Assembly (NCBI GenBank): GCA_047971315.1
Contig: JBKDZP010000003.1
Coordinates: 62,001 to 126,000, forward strand
Reading direction: 5' to 3'
Origin: JBKDZP01 sp047971315
GTDB lineage: Bacteria > Bacillota_I > Bacilli_A > RF39 > UBA660
DNA: 64,000 nucleotides
The notes beneath the pieces were generated by a model, which searched no databases, was not told where the DNA came from, and worked only from the letters and a program-made list of their open reading frames with translations. Shown here in pieces: positions 43,901 to 52,271 of the stretch; the first letter of the stretch is position 1, and each line of letters opens with the position of its first letter. The translations under genes were made by a program, and so were the position numbers.

Positions 43901-45590
43901 ATCTTTTTACAAGTGCTGAGAGGCTATGTCTTGCAAATGTATTATCCATTGTTCTAGATAATTCTAAAGTATCAATTACTGTATTGGTAAAAGTTCCTAA
44001 ATTATATTTTTGATAAGCCATTTCAATAAATGAAACGTCAAATTTTGCATTATGAGCAACCATTGGATAATTTTTCATCCAATCAATAAATTCTTTTACT
44101 CCTGTTTCTTCATCTGGTTTATCTTCTAACATCTCATCTGTTATACTAGTTACTTCAATAATTTTTTGTGATAATTTTTTTCCTGGATTAATTAATATAT
44201 CTAATTTATCAATTATTTCTCCATTATGAATTTTAACTGCTCCTATTTCAATTATTTTATCACCACCACCGGCATTAAATCCTGTTGTTTCTAAGTCAAA
44301 AACAACGTATGTGTTATCTATTAAAATTGAATCATTTGGTCTAACTACAATTTTAATTGTATCATCTACCATTGTTAATTCTGTTCCATAAATTGCTTTG
44401 AATGGTTCTTTTGAATCTTCTACATTTTTATTTACATCACATATAAAACGATATACTTCTGGAAATGATTGTGCACCATTATGGTCAGTTATAGATATTG
44501 CCCTATGACCCCAGTTATAAGCTTGTTTTACTAGGTCTTTTGCATTTACTACTCCATCCATTTGACTCATTTTTGTGTGAGTATGAAGTTCAACTCTTTT
44601 TTTTGGTGCATCATCAATTATTTTTATTTCTTCTTTTATTAATATATTGATATCTTTTAAAGTTAATGAAATTTCATTTGTATATTGGTTTGGTTCTTTT
44701 ATTTGTGCCTTTATTTTATACCAATTTCCTTCTTTAATTTTATCATTTATTATATTAAATTCATCTTGATCATTTATAAATATTGTTCCATAAATACTGT
44801 CTGTTGTATCAGTTAGTTTTAAACTCATTATTTTTAAGTCAGTTTTTGTATTTCTAATATCTTTTCCAAATACTTTTACTTCTAATACTACAGTTCCCAT
44901 TCCAGATACAATAGTATCCATTCTAATAGGTTTTTCTTCAATAAATTTACCAACTATTACATTTTCATTATCTTTATCAATTAATAATGGTGGTCTTTTA
45001 TAGTCTTTTGGAACAAATCTTTTTTTAGTTTCTTCTTTTATATCTTCTTTTATAGAAACTGGTGGTGCGACCACTTTTAATTCTTGGTTTATAGATTCAT
45101 ATATTTCATTACTTTCATCTTGGTTTATCAAAGTTTTTATATTCAAATCAAATCCAACAGTTTTTAGATCTTTTTCTAAATGTTCTGTAATTGTTTCAAA
45201 TTTAAGTTGTTCTGCTTTATTATGAATTTCTATTATTAAATTATTTTCGTCACTAATTATTTTATAATCTTTAAATAATGATATTAATGGTGATTGTTTA
45301 CTATATTTTTCCATTAAATTTCTATAATAAATTGGTAACAATTGATTATTTTTATTTCTTGAAGTTATTGTTGCACTTATATTTTTCAAATCTTTATAGT
45401 AAGTTTTTAATAATTGCATAAATTCATTATAAATATTAAGTGGCAATACATTTTCTAATTCTAATTCAAAATTGTAACTTTCTTTATTTTTACTTGCTAC
45501 TATTTTAGTTATTGTTCCTTTTTCAAAATACTGATATTTTATTTCATCTAAATTTATATGTTCTAATAATAATTTTAATTTATTATCCAT
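40950..45590 (-). CDS. polC: DNA polymerase III alpha subunit, PolC type
   Basis: 1546 aa Gram-positive replicative polymerase with built-in proofreading. Order: N-terminal domains (1-230), OB fold (about 235-320), PHP domain (RVELHTHTKMSQMDG ... ITDHNGAQ) split by the DEDD exonuclease (YVVFDLETTGFNAGGGDKI; MVAHNAKFDVSF; HRGDYDAEATA), then catalytic palm with VGSRGSVGSSF and DIDLNF, a zinc cluster CPICQ/CPNCKK, and helix-hairpin-helix C-terminal region. The last residues CQLSLF are a beta-clamp binding motif. Complete. Confidence 0.98.
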   Translation of the reverse strand: MDNKLKLLLEHINLDEIKYQYFEKGTITKIVASKNKESYNFELELENVLPLNIYNEFMQLLKTYYKDLKNISATITSRNKNNQLLPIYYRNLMEKYSKQSPLISLFKDYKIISDENNLIIEIHNKAEQLKFETITEHLEKDLKTVGFDLNIKTLINQDESNEIYESINQELKVVAPPVSIKEDIKEETKKRFVPKDYKRPPLLIDKDNENVIVGKFIEEKPIRMDTIVSGMGTVVLEVKVFGKDIRNTKTDLKIMSLKLTDTTDSIYGTIFINDQDEFNIINDKIKEGNWYKIKAQIKEPNQYTNEISLTLKDINILIKEEIKIIDDAPKKRVELHTHTKMSQMDGVVNAKDLVKQAYNWGHRAISITDHNGAQSFPEVYRFICDVNKNVEDSKEPFKAIYGTELTMVDDTIKIVVRPNDSILIDNTYVVFDLETTGFNAGGGDKIIEIGAVKIHNGEIIDKLDILINPGKKLSQKIIEVTSITDEMLEDKPDEETGVKEFIDWMKNYPMVAHNAKFDVSFIEMAYQKYNLGTFTNTVIDTLELSRTMDNTFARHSLSALVKRYDIPFDENSHHRGDYDAEATALIFNKMIRKLNDRNIETVNQLDNLVSKDEIHKYGRTFHVNLLAKNKIGLKNLFKIISLANTTYLYKTPRILRSEISKLREGIIIGSGCYESEVFVEARSKSDEELTNIINFYDYVEVQPIDVYNHLLQMGDFASEEDLIENVKKIIRVTEAAGKIVVATGDVHHLKKDDKIYREIIVNQKVPGGGRHPLARNNIKNIPSQHFRTTREMLDNFSFLGDKKAYEIVVENTNTIADMVDILEVIIETGGVPFSPRVKDDDGTYIDCPRVVTDLVYEKAASWYGQNLPFTIEERIAKELYGDIVYNSIKSNLEKLKIEEQALEKESFKQLHETILKGFDEVKKLVKQNIIDNTEESLTEEELNKKLKKSLGGIIGGGFDPIYLIAQRLVKKSNDDGFLVGSRGSVGSSFVATMMGITEVNPLPAHYRCPICQHSIFEEDGKVLGAIYSSGFDLPNKICPNCKKEMIKDGQDMPFATFLGFNADKVPDIDLNFSDLNQGETHEYTKVLFGVDNVFRAGTIGTVADKTAFGFVKGYCEERSIVMRTAEVERLAMGCTGVKRTTGQHPGGIVVIPDYMEVSDFTPFQYPADDVNSAWRTTHFDYHSIEDDVLKLDILGHSDPTQLRMIQDLTGMDVTTVPLDDKETMGIFLSPEPLGVTKDQIMCETGTLGIPEFGTKFTLQMLTDTKPTTFAELVKISGLSHGTDVWLGNAQELIKNKIVPFSEVIGCRDDIMVYLMYKGLKPITAFKIMEFVRKGRASKPKDKELWLEYEQIMRDSKIEEWFIESCFKIKYMFPKAHAAAYVISAFRIAWYKVHMPVYYYASWLSSKANDFNVDAMINGYSKIKEALIEINNKGFEATNKDAGIYESLHLCLEATARGIKFLNVNLYKSNSTTFSVKSETEIYPPFSSIDGLGDTVANNIVEERNIREFLSIEDFQKRCKVSSTLIEKMRMMKMFDGMDESCQLSLF

Positions 45591-45734
45591 TGTTACACCT
45601 ACTTTTCTTGTTATAGATATTTTATCATAAAAAGAGATTATTTAAAACCATTTTATAGATTTTAATTTTGAATTTTTTTATTTGATAGTTAATGTCTTAT
45701 TAAATTATTATTTATTTGTACTTAGTTAATTCAA

Positions 45735-45772
45735 ATAAAAACCCCATTTCCTTTGTCCTAGAAATGGGGGTT
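45735..45772 (-). terminator. Terminator of the ADH-FIST operon
   Basis: AACCCCATTTC (45740-45750) pairs with GAAATGGGGGTT (45761-45772), ten-base loop, then TTTTTATTTG on the minus strand. The strongest stem in this region. Confidence 0.92.
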
Positions 45773-45799
45773 ATATCATTTTATTGTTCTTCAATTAAT

Positions 45800-46969
45800 T
45801 TATTTTTCAAATCCTGTAAATGATAACATTAGTCCTCCACATGAATTAGCTGAATGTTCATTATATCCATATTCTCCAAATGTGAATACACTTATAAATG
45901 GTGTATCTTTACATGATGATTTTAAATTTTCATAAACTTCATTTAATCTATTTCCAACACCAAGTTTTCTACCAGCACAGTGTACTAATAAATATGCACC
46001 TACATTGTTATTTAGTTTTTCATTAACAATATTAATAGCACTTATTGTACTTGATATTAGTTGGTCTTGTGTAGTTGTCATCATATTTATACATGTACCT
46101 ACTGCTAAATCATTACCAATATTCATTGAATAATCATCATTTCCTACCATTGGATGTCTAATTAATGTTAAACTATTTATTGGATCTTTTACTCCAAGCG
46201 GATTTGGTATTGATGCACTTAATAAATTTAATCCTTTTAATTGCTCTGGATTCATATTACGCCATTCAGCGTATTTTTTTAAAGCTGGAATATTATCAAT
46301 TTCCATTAATGTTCTACCATTTATTTTAGTTACTATACCTCTTACTCCTGTTTCATTATAAGAACCAGTATATTCAGTTACTGCACGTTTATTTGTATAG
46401 AAAAATACTACTGCACATCCATCACTAAATACTTTATCATTACAAAATATTTTCCAGTCTCCTGTTACATTATCATCTGCTGCTGAACCACCAAAGAATG
46501 GAACTCTTCCAATTACATCTTGAATTCCTTTTAAATATGATTCTTCTTCTGATGGATTTGCTACCATATAAAAGTATGATGGTCTAAGCAATGTTCCTGA
46601 ATTTTTTATTGCATCTAATGCTATTTGTCTTCCTGTTTCTCTGGCATCATTTTGTTTTTCCATTCCAGAAACTCCAATACTTAAATTTTCATCATCTAAA
46701 ATTAATGACCCTGAAAATCCATTTTCACTAGTTATTATTCCATCATTTGTAATTATAGCACCAGCTGATGTACATCCAACAACTGGAATATTTATAACAC
46801 TTTTTATTCCTTTTATTACTTCTTCTTGATTAAATTTTACTGATGTATAAGTTAATGCAACTTTTGGACTAGTTAATCCAATAATTGCTTTTTTTGCAGT
46901 TTCTTCACCACTTTTAAAACTTTCAACTTCTGTACTATAACCTACATTAGATTTCAAAATTTTATTCAA
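45800..46969 (-). CDS. FIST-domain sensor protein
   Basis: 389 aa, soluble, no membrane segment. The N-terminal FIST domain shows VALTYTSVKFNQEEVIKGI and IPVVGCTSAGAIIT; the central part has VPFFGGSAADD and CAVVFFYTNK; the FIST_C domain shows the LLSASIPNPLGVKD region and ends TPFISVFTFGEYGYNEHSAN with SCGGLMLSF. FIST domains bind small ligands and usually occur in signal-transduction proteins; here no output domain is attached. It follows the iron alcohol dehydrogenase gene by 18 bases with a shared terminator. Confidence 0.9.
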   Translation of the reverse strand: MNKILKSNVGYSTEVESFKSGEETAKKAIIGLTSPKVALTYTSVKFNQEEVIKGIKSVINIPVVGCTSAGAIITNDGIITSENGFSGSLILDDENLSIGVSGMEKQNDARETGRQIALDAIKNSGTLLRPSYFYMVANPSEEESYLKGIQDVIGRVPFFGGSAADDNVTGDWKIFCNDKVFSDGCAVVFFYTNKRAVTEYTGSYNETGVRGIVTKINGRTLMEIDNIPALKKYAEWRNMNPEQLKGLNLLSASIPNPLGVKDPINSLTLIRHPMVGNDDYSMNIGNDLAVGTCINMMTTTQDQLISSTISAINIVNEKLNNNVGAYLLVHCAGRKLGVGNRLNEVYENLKSSCKDTPFISVFTFGEYGYNEHSANSCGGLMLSFTGFEK

Positions 46970-46987
46970 CTCCTTTTTATCTTTAAT

Positions 46988-48139
46988 TTAAAATGCTTCT
47001 TTATATATTTGAATTATTTCTTCTACTGATGTATTTCTTGGATTTCCACCTGTACAAACATCCACAATTGCTTTTTCTGCAAGTGCTTTAAAATCTTCTT
47101 CTTTTGCACCTATTTCTCTTAGAGTTTGTGGTATATTTACTTTAATTGCTAAATCGCGTACTGATTTTACTACTTTATCAATTACTTCTTCATCTGATAA
47201 GTTGTTCATTTCAAATCCTAGGTTTACACCAATTTCTCTGTATCTATTTACAGCAACTGTTCCATTATATTTCATAACATGAGGCAATAATAATGCATTT
47301 GCTACTCCATGTGGTGTATCATAGTATGCTCCTAATGAATGTGCCATTGAATGAACTATTCCAAGTCCTACGTTTGAAAAACCCATTCCAGCAATATATT
47401 GAGCAACACCCATATTATAAATTGCTTCTTTATTTTTTTCATTTACAGCTTTTTCTAAGTTATCAAATATCATTTTGATTGCTTGCATATGAAACATATC
47501 TGACATTGACCATGCTGATTTAGTAATATATCCTTCTATTGCATGAGTTAAAGCATCCATTCCAGTTGATGCTGCTATTGAACTTGGCATGCTAGACATT
47601 AGTTCAGTATCAATAATAGCAATTATTGGGATGTCATTAGGATCAACACATACCATTTTTTTTACATTTTCTTCATCTGTTATTACATAGTTTATTGTTA
47701 CTTCTGCAGCAGTTCCAGCTGTTGTTGGTAAAGCTATTAATGGTAATGATTTATTTTTTGTATTAACAATTCCTTCTAATGAAACAATATCACTATATTC
47801 TGGGTTTGTCATAACAATTCCAATTGCTTTTGCTGTATCTATTGAACTTCCACCACCTACTGCTATTAAGTAGTCAGCTCCAACTTCTTTACATTTTTCT
47901 ATACCTTTTTTTACTTCTAAAACAGTTGGATTTGGTTTGATATCACTAAATATTTCATATTCTAATCCATTTTTTTCTAATATTTCTGTTACTTTTGATG
48001 TTACATTAGCTTCTACTAAGTTTTTATCACTTACTACTAATGCTTTTTTAAATCCTCTTTTATTTACTTCTTCAACGATTACACTTCTTGCGCCATCGCC
48101 AAAATATGATGTTTCGTTTAAAACTATTTTATTTACCAT
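46988..48139 (-). CDS. Iron-containing alcohol dehydrogenase
   Basis: 383 aa, group III NAD(P)-dependent dehydrogenase. Dinucleotide loop GGGSSIDTAKAIG, TAGTAAEVT, and the metal site with Asp in STGMDALTHAIEGY plus the histidines of GIVHSMAHSLGAYYDTPHGVANA are all present. AAAGGAGGATTT precedes the ATG at 48139; a longer reading is unsupported. Substrate could be ethanol, butanol, propanediol or lactaldehyde. Co-transcribed with a FIST sensor. Confidence 0.95.
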   Translation of the reverse strand: MVNKIVLNETSYFGDGARSVIVEEVNKRGFKKALVVSDKNLVEANVTSKVTEILEKNGLEYEIFSDIKPNPTVLEVKKGIEKCKEVGADYLIAVGGGSSIDTAKAIGIVMTNPEYSDIVSLEGIVNTKNKSLPLIALPTTAGTAAEVTINYVITDEENVKKMVCVDPNDIPIIAIIDTELMSSMPSSIAASTGMDALTHAIEGYITKSAWSMSDMFHMQAIKMIFDNLEKAVNEKNKEAIYNMGVAQYIAGMGFSNVGLGIVHSMAHSLGAYYDTPHGVANALLLPHVMKYNGTVAVNRYREIGVNLGFEMNNLSDEEVIDKVVKSVRDLAIKVNIPQTLREIGAKEEDFKALAEKAIVDVCTGGNPRNTSVEEIIQIYKEAF

Positions 48140-48240
48140 AAATCCTCCTTTATTATGTTTACTTTTTAAGTATACCACCAATTAATTTAAATATAAATAA
48201 TTTTCATGATTTTTTCATGATTTCACAGAATTTTACAATT

Positions 48241-48285
48241 AAAAACCTTCCAACTAACTGTGTCAGAGACAGTCTGGTTGAAAGG
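48241..48285 (-). terminator. Long terminator after the pilin pseudogene
   Basis: CCTTTCAAC pairs with GTTGGAAGG and the inner ACTGT with ACAGT on the minus strand, followed by TTTTT. It is unusually long and GC-rich for this chromosome. Confidence 0.8.
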
Positions 48286-48346
48286 CTAAATTTATATTTC
48301 TTAATTTATTATAAAGTAAAAGGTAAATACTAAAATTCGATGAATA

Positions 48347-49470
48347 TTATTCTACTGCCAACACTAGGCGAGAGCCAAAGTAACTGTCCACATCTCCTGT
48401 GTACCTAGCGAAGCTGAACTGACCTGCAAGAACCCCACCGTAGTAAACACCACCTCAATCGAACCAAGAGTAAGAAGAGCTAACGAAGTCCGAAGAGTCA
48501 GCAGTTAATGTTGCTTATGCTGTTTTTGAACTTACTGTTAGTGATGCACTTGGTACTGTTGTATCTATCCCAGTTACTGTATATAAGCTGGCTGTAACAT
48601 AATTTGTACCATCATATATTCTAGCAATAATTGTACCATTACTAGTAAATACTATATTTTTTTCTAAACCCGTATCTAATGTTTCCCATGTTAATCCATT
48701 ATCACTGTATATGTATAAATATATCCTTCCTGTCTTTCTGGATAAGTTATTGTTAATGTTTTACTTGTTGCATATCCAGTTGTATCTATATTATATGTTG
48801 GTGGATATATTAAAGTAGTTGACACTGTTATTTCTTTAGTTGTTTTCATATCATTTTCATTAGTTAATGTTACTTTTATTTTATATTCAGTTGCATTTTT
48901 TAATGATTTAAATATATAATTATTTTCACTAACTGTCACTTTTTCATTTGCTGATAATTCTTCATTTATTAATTTAAAAGTATAACTTTTTATATTTGAT
49001 TCTACTTCTGTAATAGCTTCTTTTGGTACTATTATTTTTATACTACTTGAAGTAGATGTTGTATAAATTTTGGATTCACTTAATTCTGGTGATGTTATAT
49101 CTAACATATAACATTCATCTGCTATTTGTAGATTTTGTTTTGTTCCAATTATACAATATTCACCATTATAAATCATTGATGCAACGTATACTCCAGATTC
49201 ATTTATCATTACTTTTCCACTTTTTAATTGTGCACCATTTTTAAGTGATAAATCTGTTACTTCAACACCATCTTCATATAACTTATCTAAATTATTTGAA
49301 ACTAAATAATAATCAACAGAGTCAATTACCATTTTTACAGATTCTTGAAATGAACTTTTTTTAGAAGTTTCTATAACACTTAATATTATAGGAACTGTTA
49401 TAATAGCAATTATAGCTAATACTACTATAGTCGCTAATAATTCTATTAATGTAAATCCTAATTTTTTCAT
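48347..49470 (-). pseudogene. Decayed type IV pilin-like protein with adhesin-like C-terminal module
   Basis: The first 259 codons (49470-48691) give an intact pilin start, MKKLGFTLIELLATIVVLAI, the prepilin peptidase site and helix, then Fn3-like strands (ITEVESNIKSYTFKLI; ATEYKIKVTLTNEND). The frame ends early near 48700. Shifting by one base restores YSDNGLTWETLDTG and DGTNYVTASLYTVTGIDTT, but that frame meets TAA (48517-48515) and TGA (48457-48455) before ending at 48347. The last module reads SSSYSWFD*GGVYYGG and RYTGDVDSYFGSRLVLAVE, resembling lectin/FGE-like tips where RGG is usual (CGA to TGA). Frameshift plus two stops: pseudogene. Confidence 0.8.
48352..48506 (-). other. GC-rich patch within the pilin pseudogene
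   Basis: By direct count about 77 of 156 bases are G or C (49%), against roughly a quarter in flanking sequence. Codons end in C (TTC, TAC, GAC, GGC, CGC), unlike every neighbour. The edge is sharp at both sides. Suggests a sequence acquired separately from the rest of the gene. Confidence 0.75.
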
Positions 49471-49616
49471 AAATGCATTTCTCCTTTATTTATAGTCTAT
49501 ATTTATTATATTGATTTATTAAAAATATCATAAACATAAAATAGTGTCAATCAATGTATATTATATATATAATATATTTTAAACTTAATCAAAATTATCA
49601 AAGTAGCATATAAAAA

Positions 49617-49643
49617 GAAATTATTACATTGTAATAATTCCTT
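49617..49643 (-). terminator. Terminator of the prfA-prmC operon
   Basis: GAAATTATTAC pairs with GTAATAATTCC (one G-U), short loop, then TTTCTTTTT on the minus strand, directly after the prmC stop. Confidence 0.7.
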
Positions 49644-50360
49644 TTATACATTATTAAATATAAATATGAATCTATCTTTTTTTTGTAAATCTGTATCTAA
49701 AATTATATTACTATTTGGAAAATATTTTTTAGCAATATTAATTATATCATTACCTTGTTTATAACCTATCTCAAATGCAATTAAACTTTTTTTCTTTAAA
49801 TGTTTGTAAGCACTTTTTAATATTTGTTCATAAAATTCTAAACCACAATTATCTGCGTATAATGCACCATGTGGTTCATTATCTTTAACAATATCCATTA
49901 TTTCTTCATCAAATGCAATATATGGTGGATTACTTATAATTACATCATATTTTTTAGAAATTGGTTCTAACATATTACCTAAATAAAAATTAATCTCAGC
50001 ATCATTTTTTTTTGCATTTATTTTAGCAACTTCTAAAGCTTTATAACTTATATCAACAGCATCTACACAAGCATTTATTTTAGTTTTAAGTGTAATTGCT
50101 ATACAACCACTACCTGTTCCCAAATCAATAATATTTAAATCATTTTCAAAATATTTTTTTATATAATTGATTGTTTTTTCTACTAATTCTTCTGTTTCAA
50201 ATCTAGGTATTAATACATCTTTATTTATAATAAAATTTAACCCATAAAAATCAGTATGTCCAACTATATATTGAACTGGTTCCCCATTTTCTAAACGTTT
50301 AATACCAGCATTTAATTTATCATTATCCAAATATTTTTTTAAATACTCAATATCTGTCAT
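49644..50360 (-). CDS. prmC: Release factor glutamine methyltransferase
   Basis: 238 aa. Methylates the GGQ glutamine of release factors. SAM motif IIDLGTGSGCIAITL, the NPPYIAF catalytic motif, and IPRFETEELVE are clear. Shorter than the usual 275-290 aa because the N-terminal helical domain is reduced. Eight bases after prfA, its substrate gene. Confidence 0.95.
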   Translation of the reverse strand: MTDIEYLKKYLDNDKLNAGIKRLENGEPVQYIVGHTDFYGLNFIINKDVLIPRFETEELVEKTINYIKKYFENDLNIIDLGTGSGCIAITLKTKINACVDAVDISYKALEVAKINAKKNDAEINFYLGNMLEPISKKYDVIISNPPYIAFDEEIMDIVKDNEPHGALYADNCGLEFYEQILKSAYKHLKKKSLIAFEIGYKQGNDIINIAKKYFPNSNIILDTDLQKKDRFIFIFNNV

Positions 50361-50368
50361 TTTCTAAC

Positions 50369-51424
50369 TTATTCTCCTCTTAATTTTCTTGCTTGATCTT
50401 CTGTAATTAAAGCTTCTATAACTTTATCAATATCCCCATTCATTACTCTATCTAGTATATTTAAAGTAAAACCAATTCTATGATCTGTTACTCTATTTTG
50501 AGGATAATTATAAGTTCTAATTTTTTCAGAACGATCACCTGTTCCAATTTTATTTCTTCTTTCATCACCTAGTTCTTTTTCACGTTCTTGATTTTTTACA
50601 TCAAATAATCTAGTTTGAAGAATCTTAATTGCTTTTTCTTTATTTTTGATTTGAGATCTTTCTGTTTGTGAATATACTACAATTCCAGTTGGAACATGCG
50701 TTAATCTTACTGCTGAATCTGTTGTATTAACTCCTTGTCCTCCACAACCACTACTTCTTGTAATATCAATACGTACATCGTTCATATCCAATTCAGAATC
50801 TAATTCTTCAGCTTCTGGCATTACTAAAACAGTTGCGGTTGATGTATGAACTCTTCCTTGAGTTTCAGTCACTGGTACTCTTTGAACTCTATGAGCTCCA
50901 CTTTCGTACTTTAATTTAGAATAAATATTATCTCCTTTTATCATAAAACTTATAAGTGAAAATCCTCCACCTTCTGAATATTCTTCATCAAGCACTTCTA
51001 TTTTCCAACCATTTTTTTCAGATAATTTAATATACATTCGATATAAGTCACCAGCAAATATATTAGCTTCATCACCACCTGCTGCTCCTCTAATTTCAAC
51101 TATAACATTTTTTCCGTCATTTGGATCTTTTGGTAATAAAATTATTTCTAAATCTTTATTTAATTGGTCTAATTTAGGTACTAATTCAAGTAATTCCTCT
51201 TTGGCCATTTCACCTAATTCAGAATCTTTCAACATTTCCTTAGCTTCTTCAATTCCTTTTGTTAATTTTTTATATTCTTCATATGCTTCATATGCTTCTT
51301 TTAATTCTGCTTGTTCTTTATTTAGTTTTAATGTTTCTTTAATATTAGATACTATTTCCGGCTTCATTAACTCAATTGATAAATCATTATATCTTTTTTC
51401 AATTGTTTCTAATCTTTCTATCAT
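50369..51424 (-). CDS. prfA: Peptide chain release factor 1
   Basis: 351 aa. RF1 reads UAA and UAG. The GGQ loop is SSGCGGQGVNTTDSAVRLTH; the codon-recognition domain is upstream with a PVTETQGRVHTS segment (PxT tripeptide region). I chose ATG 51424 because AAAGGG lies 8 bases upstream rather than the GTG nine bases earlier. Pairs with prmC. Confidence 0.97.
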   Translation of the reverse strand: MIERLETIEKRYNDLSIELMKPEIVSNIKETLKLNKEQAELKEAYEAYEEYKKLTKGIEEAKEMLKDSELGEMAKEELLELVPKLDQLNKDLEIILLPKDPNDGKNVIVEIRGAAGGDEANIFAGDLYRMYIKLSEKNGWKIEVLDEEYSEGGGFSLISFMIKGDNIYSKLKYESGAHRVQRVPVTETQGRVHTSTATVLVMPEAEELDSELDMNDVRIDITRSSGCGGQGVNTTDSAVRLTHVPTGIVVYSQTERSQIKNKEKAIKILQTRLFDVKNQEREKELGDERRNKIGTGDRSEKIRTYNYPQNRVTDHRIGFTLNILDRVMNGDIDKVIEALITEDQARKLRGE

Positions 51425-51477
51425 GGTATACACCCTTTCTTAAGCTTTTTAAATTATACTATATGTTTTATTTTTTA

Positions 51478-52206
51478 TCAATACTTCATCTTAGTCTTTT
51501 GATGTTGAATTAAATCATTCACACTTTCATATCCATGTATTTTTGCTTCTTCTTTTATATAATCACCAAAATATATTTCTTCACAATACTTTTTTGTATA
51601 ATTTCTTACTAAGAAATTATTAATATTATAATAATAATTCAAATTAGATGAAGTAAATAATGTAATACCAACTAAAAATTCATTTATAGCTTTTAAATTA
51701 TCAATTTTCAGTTGTTTATTATTTAGATAAAATTTTAAATTTTTTTCATATAATCCTGGGTCTATTATATTTATATTTCCATTATATATATAATTATATG
51801 TTAAATCCATTAGTTTAAATTTATTATTTGTTAGTAAAATATAATCATGTTTTATTAAATTAAATTCGTGAATTATTTTTTTTATATTTTTATTATAAAT
51901 TTTATTTATATCTTTTTCATTTCCTATTAATTTAGTTACATAACCTATTAATTTTCCTTTAGTATTAAATACTAAATGTGATGGTAAAACAAATCTATAC
52001 ATATATGGTTCTAATTTAACTAAATCTTTAAATCCATTCACGTTTAAAAAACTATGAGCATTTTCTAATCTAAGTTCATTAAAAAGTTTTAAAGCAGTTC
52101 CTTTATATTTATATACTTGTCCCTCATATGTAATATCGTTATTTAATAAAATATGATCTTCAAGATTTAAATTAATTTTTTTCTTATTTAATATTATTGT
52201 TTCCAT
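51478..52206 (-). CDS. Kinase-like protein of unknown function, paralogue 1
   Basis: 242 aa, soluble. About 45% of positions look shared with the neighbouring 245-aa gene. Features reminiscent of a protein-kinase-like fold: YEGQVYKYKGTALKLF (strand with Lys40), FKLMDLTYNYIYNG (a degenerate catalytic loop with Asp134 and Asn138) and NINIIDPGLY (DFG-like Asp149). No glycine-rich P-loop. If it is a kinase it is divergent or inactive. A 7-bp hairpin covers its ribosome site. Confidence 0.65.
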   Translation of the reverse strand: METIILNKKKINLNLEDHILLNNDITYEGQVYKYKGTALKLFNELRLENAHSFLNVNGFKDLVKLEPYMYRFVLPSHLVFNTKGKLIGYVTKLIGNEKDINKIYNKNIKKIIHEFNLIKHDYILLTNNKFKLMDLTYNYIYNGNINIIDPGLYEKNLKFYLNNKQLKIDNLKAINEFLVGITLFTSSNLNYYYNINNFLVRNYTKKYCEEIYFGDYIKEEAKIHGYESVNDLIQHQKTKMKY

Positions 52207-52207
52207 T

Positions 52208-52226
52208 ACATCACCATTAGTGATGT
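52208..52226 (-). promoter_or_regulatory. Hairpin covering the ribosome site of paralogue 1
   Basis: On the minus strand ACATCAC pairs with GTGATGT across TAATG. The ribosome site GGTGATG (52215-52209) lies in the 3' arm, two bases before ATG, so translation could be limited by folding. The second paralogue lacks the hairpin. Confidence 0.5.
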
Positions 52227-52271
52227 ATTATATAAAAAAAAAGACTAAAAGTCAATTTTTACAGATTGGTA

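Noticed and set aside
48455..48457. TGA as a sense codon (Trp or other) in this organism
   Set aside because: All other long genes use TGG for Trp and end at TAA, TAG or TGA; mutM and the GNAT gene stop at TGA. A TAA in the same pilin frame also argues for decay.
48347..49470. A complete diversity-generating retroelement
   Set aside because: No reverse transcriptase or template repeat in the window; only the GC-rich module hints at such a system.
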